From an uncultured Lachnospiraceae bacterium (GTDB lineage Bacteria > Bacillota > Clostridia > Lachnospirales > Lachnospiraceae): DNA of 44,173 bases. The stretch covers positions 1 through 44,173 of the forward strand of contig CALDLG010000162.1 of assembly GCA_937910785.1 (NCBI GenBank). Direction: 5' to 3'. Under the pieces are notes generated by a model. That model was given only the letters and a program-made list of their open reading frames with translations, was not told the DNA's origin and did no database searches. The translations under genes and the position numbers were made by a program. Position 1 is the stretch's first letter. Each line of letters opens with the position of its first letter. Below are positions 40,666 through 44,173 of this stretch, piece by piece.

Positions 40666-41933
40666 AAGTATTGATTGTGGGAGGCGGCGGCCGGGAGCAT
40701 GCGATTGCGGTGAGCGTTGCCGGAAGTAAAAGAGTGGATAAGATCTATTGTGCGCCGGGAAATGCCGGGATCGAGCAGATTGCGGAGTGCGTGCCGATCG
40801 GTGCGATGGAATTTGATAAAATCGTGGCTTTTGCAAGAGAAAAAGCCGTTGATCTGACGATTGTCGGGCCGGATGATCCGCTTGCAGGAGGACTGGTGGA
40901 TGAGCTGGAGGCAGCGGGCCTCAGGACATTCGGTCCGCGGAAAAATGCAGCCATTCTGGAAGGAAGCAAGGCCTTTTCCAAAGATCTGATGAAGAAATAT
41001 CATATCCCGACGGCCGCTTACGAGACCTTTGACGATCCGGAAAAGGCGCTCGCTTATCTGGAGACGGCGAAGCTGCCCGTTGTTTTAAAGGCTGACGGGC
41101 TTGCGCTCGGAAAAGGCGTTCTGATCTGCAATACGCGGGAAGAGGCCGAAGAAGGCGTCAAAACGATTATGGAAGATAAGAAATTTGGCAGTGCGGGCAA
41201 TCGAATGGTGGTTGAGGAATTTATGACGGGAAGAGAAGTTTCCGTGCTGTCTTTTGTAGATGGAAAGACAATCCGCATCATGTCCTCGGCGCAGGATCAC
41301 AAGCGCGCGCTGGATGGCAATCAGGGATTGAATACGGGCGGTATGGGAACCTTTTCACCCAGTCCTTTTTATACGGATGAAGTCGACGCATTCTGCAGGG
41401 AGCATATTTATCAGGCGACGGTGGATGCGATGGCGGCGGAGGGAAGGCCCTTCAAGGGCATTATTTTCTTCGGTCTGATGCTGACGGAGGATGGACCGCG
41501 CGTGTTGGAATATAATGCCAGGTTCGGTGATCCGGAGGCCCAGGTGGTGCTGCCAAGGATGAAGAATGATATTCTGGATGTGATAGACGCCTGTATCGAC
41601 GGCACGCTGGATCAGCTGGAGCTGGTCTTCGACGATCAGGCGGCAGTATGTGTTGTTCTGGCATCTGACGGCTATCCGCTTTCCTATGAAAAGGGATTTC
41701 CGATCAGAGGGCTGGAGCGTTTTGAGAAAGAAGAAGGGTATTATTGTTTTCATGCCGGTACGAAGCGGACGGAGAAGGGAATCGTCACAAATGGAGGAAG
41801 AGTGCTCGGCGTGACTGCGCTCGGAAAAACCCTGCAGGAAGCGAGAGCCAATGCGTATACGGCGGCAGGGTGGGTCGATTTCGATCATAAATATATGAGA
41901 AGGGATATCGGAAAAGCGATTGACGAGGCATAA
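40662..41933 (+). CDS. purD: Phosphoribosylamine-glycine ligase
   Basis: ATP-grasp enzyme joining glycine to phosphoribosylamine. The 423-residue product shows LIVGGGGREHAIA, VVLKADGLALGKGVLI, GREVSVLSFVDG, DHKRALDGNQGLNTGGMG and LEYNARFGDPEAQVVLPRM, in family order. ATG 40662 overlaps the purN stop by 4 bp; a TTG two codons earlier is less likely. Last gene of the pur cluster; a 31-bp gap separates it from the zinc-ribbon gene. Confidence 0.97.
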   Translation: MKVLIVGGGGREHAIAVSVAGSKRVDKIYCAPGNAGIEQIAECVPIGAMEFDKIVAFAREKAVDLTIVGPDDPLAGGLVDELEAAGLRTFGPRKNAAILEGSKAFSKDLMKKYHIPTAAYETFDDPEKALAYLETAKLPVVLKADGLALGKGVLICNTREEAEEGVKTIMEDKKFGSAGNRMVVEEFMTGREVSVLSFVDGKTIRIMSSAQDHKRALDGNQGLNTGGMGTFSPSPFYTDEVDAFCREHIYQATVDAMAAEGRPFKGIIFFGLMLTEDGPRVLEYNARFGDPEAQVVLPRMKNDILDVIDACIDGTLDQLELVFDDQAAVCVVLASDGYPLSYEKGFPIRGLERFEKEEGYYCFHAGTKRTEKGIVTNGGRVLGVTALGKTLQEARANAYTAAGWVDFDHKYMRRDIGKAIDEA

Positions 41934-41964
41934 TTGGTGTAAGGGATAAAAGGGGGAAGTATCT

Positions 41965-42429
41965 ATGAACCAGTTGAAGGATTTTCAGGATGTAGATATA
42001 TATAATCGGCCGAAGAAATGTCCTGAATGCGGTGGTGATATGAAGTTTAAGGGCTGCGGAGAATATCGTTGTGAGAAATGCCGGTATGTGGCATATGATG
42101 ATTACGGTAAAGTTCGCAATTATGTGGAGAAGCATGCGGGTGCGACGGCGGCTCAGGTATCGGAGGCGACCGGCGTCAAACAGAAGACCATCCGGACGAT
42201 GCTCAAGGAATCGAGACTGGAGATCGCGGAAGGCTCCAACTCCTTTATGAAATGCGAGATGTGCGGTGCAAGCATCCGGGCCGGAAGGGTATGCAGCAAA
42301 TGTGAGCCTGCCTATAATAAGGCAATGGCGGAGAAATCAAATATCAGAAATGCGAAGATGATGGCAGGATTTGGTATGGAACGTCAGCGGGGCGAAGAAG
42401 GTGCGAAACGTTTTGAACGTGAAAAATAA
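41965..42429 (+). CDS. Zinc-ribbon protein with a helix-turn-helix-like middle
   Basis: Protein of 154 residues. An N-terminal zinc ribbon (CPECGG ... CGEYRCEKCRYV) is followed by a helical segment with an HTH-like pattern (GATAAQVSEATGVKQKTIRTMLKESRLEI), then a second CEMCG ... CSKC pair and a basic helical tail. This layout recalls YvyF-type proteins of flagellar operons, but the match is loose and no flagellar gene is near. It may be a small DNA- or RNA-binding regulator. AAGGGGGAAG lies before the ATG. Confidence 0.75.
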   Translation: MNQLKDFQDVDIYNRPKKCPECGGDMKFKGCGEYRCEKCRYVAYDDYGKVRNYVEKHAGATAAQVSEATGVKQKTIRTMLKESRLEIAEGSNSFMKCEMCGASIRAGRVCSKCEPAYNKAMAEKSNIRNAKMMAGFGMERQRGEEGAKRFEREK

Positions 42430-42453
42430 ATGAAAACGGAAACACAAAAGAAA

Positions 42454-42466
42454 GATACGAGGTATC
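42454..42466 (+). promoter_or_regulatory. Small hairpin holding the ribosome-binding site of the SH3 gene
   Basis: GATAC (42454-42458) and GTATC (42462-42466) pair around GAG, so the GAGG site lies in the loop and stem. ATG follows at 42470. Could lower initiation; inference only. Confidence 0.3.
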
Positions 42467-42469
42467 AGA

Positions 42470-43846
42470 ATGAAAAAAAAGTGGAAACATAATATGGGCG
42501 GTATGGTGAGAGGCGCGTTGATCATGACCTGTGCCGTTTTGTTCTTTCTGAGCGGACACAGCACCAGCCAGGCAGCCGGAACCGGAAAGATCAAGGTTGG
42601 CTCGGCGATTGTCAGACAGTCTGCGGACAAAAACAGTGAGCCCGTGGCAACCTCCTCCCAGGGAACGGTCGTTACGATTAATAACGAGGTTACGGATTCC
42701 GCCGGGACCGTATGGTATGAGATTCAGGTAGATGCCAATACGACAGGCTTTGTGCGTTCGGATCTGGTGGAAAAGGATGGTTCTTCCGATATGGTTTCTG
42801 CCGCAGGGCAGACGGACAGTGCAGGTTTTGCTCCCGGTGCGGAGGCCGGACCGGATACGCCGCTCGATGCGCAGTATGCGACGATTAAGGTCCGGGCAGC
42901 CAAGATCAGGACAGCAGCTTCCACGAGCAAGGGTGTTGTGGATTCTCTGCCGGAGGGAACACAGGTCATTATCAGCGGGCAGACGAACGGCAGCGACAAG
43001 CCCTGGTATTATATTACGTTTACGGGTACGAATGGCGCTGAAAAATCGGGATATGTTCGTTCCGATCTGATCACGCTTGGGGATATGGTTCCGGTACAGG
43101 CGCCGGAGGAGACGCCTGTGGAGGAACCCCAGGAGCCGGAAGAGACGCCGGAGCCGGAAGCGGTGACAAATGATTATGAACTTCGCTATCAGGATAACGG
43201 TGAAGGCGTTTATGAATGGTATCTGATTGACAATACGGGAGAAAACGCGAGCAAGCAGAATCTGGGTGAGATTTTGGAGGCCGTTCACGCGATTGATTAC
43301 AATGAGTCTATCGATGCGAAGACGATATCCAGACAGAGAATTGTAATTATCGCGCTTGTTGCGGCAGTGATTCTTCTGGCGATCGCGGTAACCGTTATGA
43401 TCTTCAAATTAAGGGATGCCTACTATGAGTCCGATGATGATGACGACGATGACGATGACGAAGAAGAGGATGACAGGAGAAGAGTCAGGGAACGGGACAG
43501 AGAGGAACCGGTCAGAAGAAGACGGGAGGACCGTGAAGAGCAGCCGGCCAGAAGAAGGGCGCCGGAGCAGTCAAGGTCAAACGGAACCAGACGGCCGGAT
43601 GCCAGAAGGGCCGAGGAGCAGGAGAGATCATCCGATGCCAGACGCAGTCAGGGAACCGGACGCTCCGGAGATGCCAGAAGAGCGGCGGACAGGGGAAGAT
43701 CGATGCCTGACAGAGAGGTCCGGTATGAAGAGGATGAAGCTCCGGTCAGAGCGGCGTCGAAGCGCAAAGCAAAAAATTTTCTGATGGATGATGATGAATT
43801 CGAATTTGAATTTCTGAATATGAAAGATAAGGATAAGGACATGTAG
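42470..43846 (+). CDS. Bacterial SH3-domain membrane protein with acidic and Arg-rich cytoplasmic tail
   Basis: Protein of 458 residues. A signal-like N terminus (about 10-36), then two SH3b domains (about 40-103 and 135-203, each ending in GFVRSDL or GYVRSDL), a Pro/Glu linker, a transmembrane helix (about 288-310), an Asp/Glu run (about 321-335) and a long Arg/Glu-rich tail with the motif DARR three times, ending in FLMDDDEFEFEFLNMKDKDKDM. SH3b domains outside the cell usually bind peptidoglycan, so this may link the wall to a cytoplasmic partner through the tail. No catalytic domain is present. Start follows the small hairpin at 42454. Confidence 0.8.
   Translation: MKKKWKHNMGGMVRGALIMTCAVLFFLSGHSTSQAAGTGKIKVGSAIVRQSADKNSEPVATSSQGTVVTINNEVTDSAGTVWYEIQVDANTTGFVRSDLVEKDGSSDMVSAAGQTDSAGFAPGAEAGPDTPLDAQYATIKVRAAKIRTAASTSKGVVDSLPEGTQVIISGQTNGSDKPWYYITFTGTNGAEKSGYVRSDLITLGDMVPVQAPEETPVEEPQEPEETPEPEAVTNDYELRYQDNGEGVYEWYLIDNTGENASKQNLGEILEAVHAIDYNESIDAKTISRQRIVIIALVAAVILLAIAVTVMIFKLRDAYYESDDDDDDDDDEEEDDRRRVRERDREEPVRRRREDREEQPARRRAPEQSRSNGTRRPDARRAEEQERSSDARRSQGTGRSGDARRAADRGRSMPDREVRYEEDEAPVRAASKRKAKNFLMDDDEFEFEFLNMKDKDKDM
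43433..43474 (+). repeat. GAT/GAC/GAA microsatellite-like tract
   Basis: Fourteen consecutive acidic codons encoding the Asp/Glu run just after the membrane helix of the SH3 protein. In-frame length change is possible. Confidence 0.6.
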
Positions 43847-43870
43847 AGCGTGCTCTTGCATGAAAATGAA

Positions 43871-43897
43871 GGGGACGGTTGCAATCAAACCGTCTCC
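43871..43897 (+). terminator. Hairpin between SH3 gene and GntR gene, overlapping the next promoter
   Basis: GGGGACGGTT (43871-43880) pairs with AACCGTCTCC (43888-43897), 10 bp with one G-T pair and a 7-base loop. Only TTG follows, so termination is uncertain. It overlaps the -35 box of the following promoter and might instead be an operator. Confidence 0.5.
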
Positions 43898-43907
43898 TTG
43901 CTATAAT
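43879..43907 (+). promoter_or_regulatory. Promoter for the GntR-family gene
   Basis: TTGCAA (43879-43884), 17 bp and TATAAT (43902-43907), 34 bp before ATG 43942. Its -35 lies in the loop side of the preceding hairpin, a suitable arrangement for self-control by the encoded repressor. Confidence 0.55.
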
Positions 43908-43941
43908 ACATGAGCAAAGCCGTGTTCAAACCGGAGACACT

Positions 43942-44173
43942 ATGATTATTGAAATTGACTTTAACAGTGACGAAGCTTTATATTTGCAGCTCAGAAATCA
44001 GATCATACTCGGAATCGCAACCTCCAGATTCAGAGAGGGAGACGCGCTTCCTTCGGTAAGGCAGCTGGCAGAGAATATCGGAATCAATATGCATACGGTC
44101 AATAAGGCATATTCCGTGCTCAGGCAGGAGGGATTTGTCAAGGTAGACAGAAGAAAAGGGGCAGTTATTGCAA
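43942..44173 (+). CDS. GntR-family transcriptional regulator, N-terminal part (3' end outside window)
   Basis: The visible 77 residues form a GntR winged helix-turn-helix: YLQLRNQIILGIATSRFREGDALPSVRQLAENIGINMHTVNKAYSVLRQEGFVKVDRRKGAVIA. The pattern LPSVRQLA...N..TV.KAY..L..EG is diagnostic. The YtrA-like short form or a longer form with an effector domain cannot be told, because the gene leaves the window. GGAG precedes the start. Confidence 0.92.
   Translation, partial: MIIEIDFNSDEALYLQLRNQIILGIATSRFREGDALPSVRQLAENIGINMHTVNKAYSVLRQEGFVKVDRRKGAVIA

Overview
The window looks like a chromosomal stretch of a Clostridia bacterium, most likely a Lachnospiraceae member. This rests on gene style rather than a marker gene: many hybrid histidine kinases, GHKL kinases, lipoproteins with acidic linkers, a DacF-type carboxypeptidase with a stalk-like domain, and compact pyr and pur operons. 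By eye the G+C content is near one half and coding density is high. No rRNA, tRNA, CRISPR array or complete insertion sequence was seen.

Layout. 1-4934 (+): the end of an NhaC-family antiporter, an unknown membrane-anchored protein, a D,D-carboxypeptidase, and an orphan AgrC-like GHKL kinase. 5041-6150 (-): a secreted thioredoxin-like protein facing the kinase, with a terminator between them. 6369-13423 (+): a large PAS hybrid histidine kinase and an Lhr-type helicase. 13474-29333 (+): the main signalling block, with a receiver/HD-GYP protein, a PAS histidine kinase, a second receiver/HD-GYP protein that has lost metal ligands, CheR, CheB, CheY, CheA, CheW, a methyl-accepting protein, a free HPt protein, a Cache-like hybrid kinase with two receivers, and two lipoproteins sharing a C-terminal domain. 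29341-33131: a membrane lipase-like protein, a YdcF-like protein, a TPR lipoprotein and a degenerate Nudix protein. 33172-35482: pyrF, pyrE and two small membrane proteins. 35529-37718: an extended M29 aminopeptidase. 37719-38464: a gene-free stretch holding a 305-bp MITE-like element with 7-bp target duplications and a separate 162-bp palindromic element. 38468-41933: purE, purM, purN, purD. 41965-44173: a zinc-ribbon protein, an SH3-domain membrane protein and the start of a GntR regulator.

How the genes may work together. The chemosensory block has a complete CheA/W/Y/B/R core, a small-ectodomain receptor, two receiver-HD-GYP proteins, and kinase/HPt parts that could form a phosphorelay. 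No flagellar gene is visible in the window, so the pathway may drive c-di-GMP turnover or another output; this is inference. The pyr and pur genes are ordinary housekeeping operons. The most unusual items are the chemosensory/HD-GYP cluster with its degenerate paralogue, the two palindromic elements before purE, and the long M29 peptidase.
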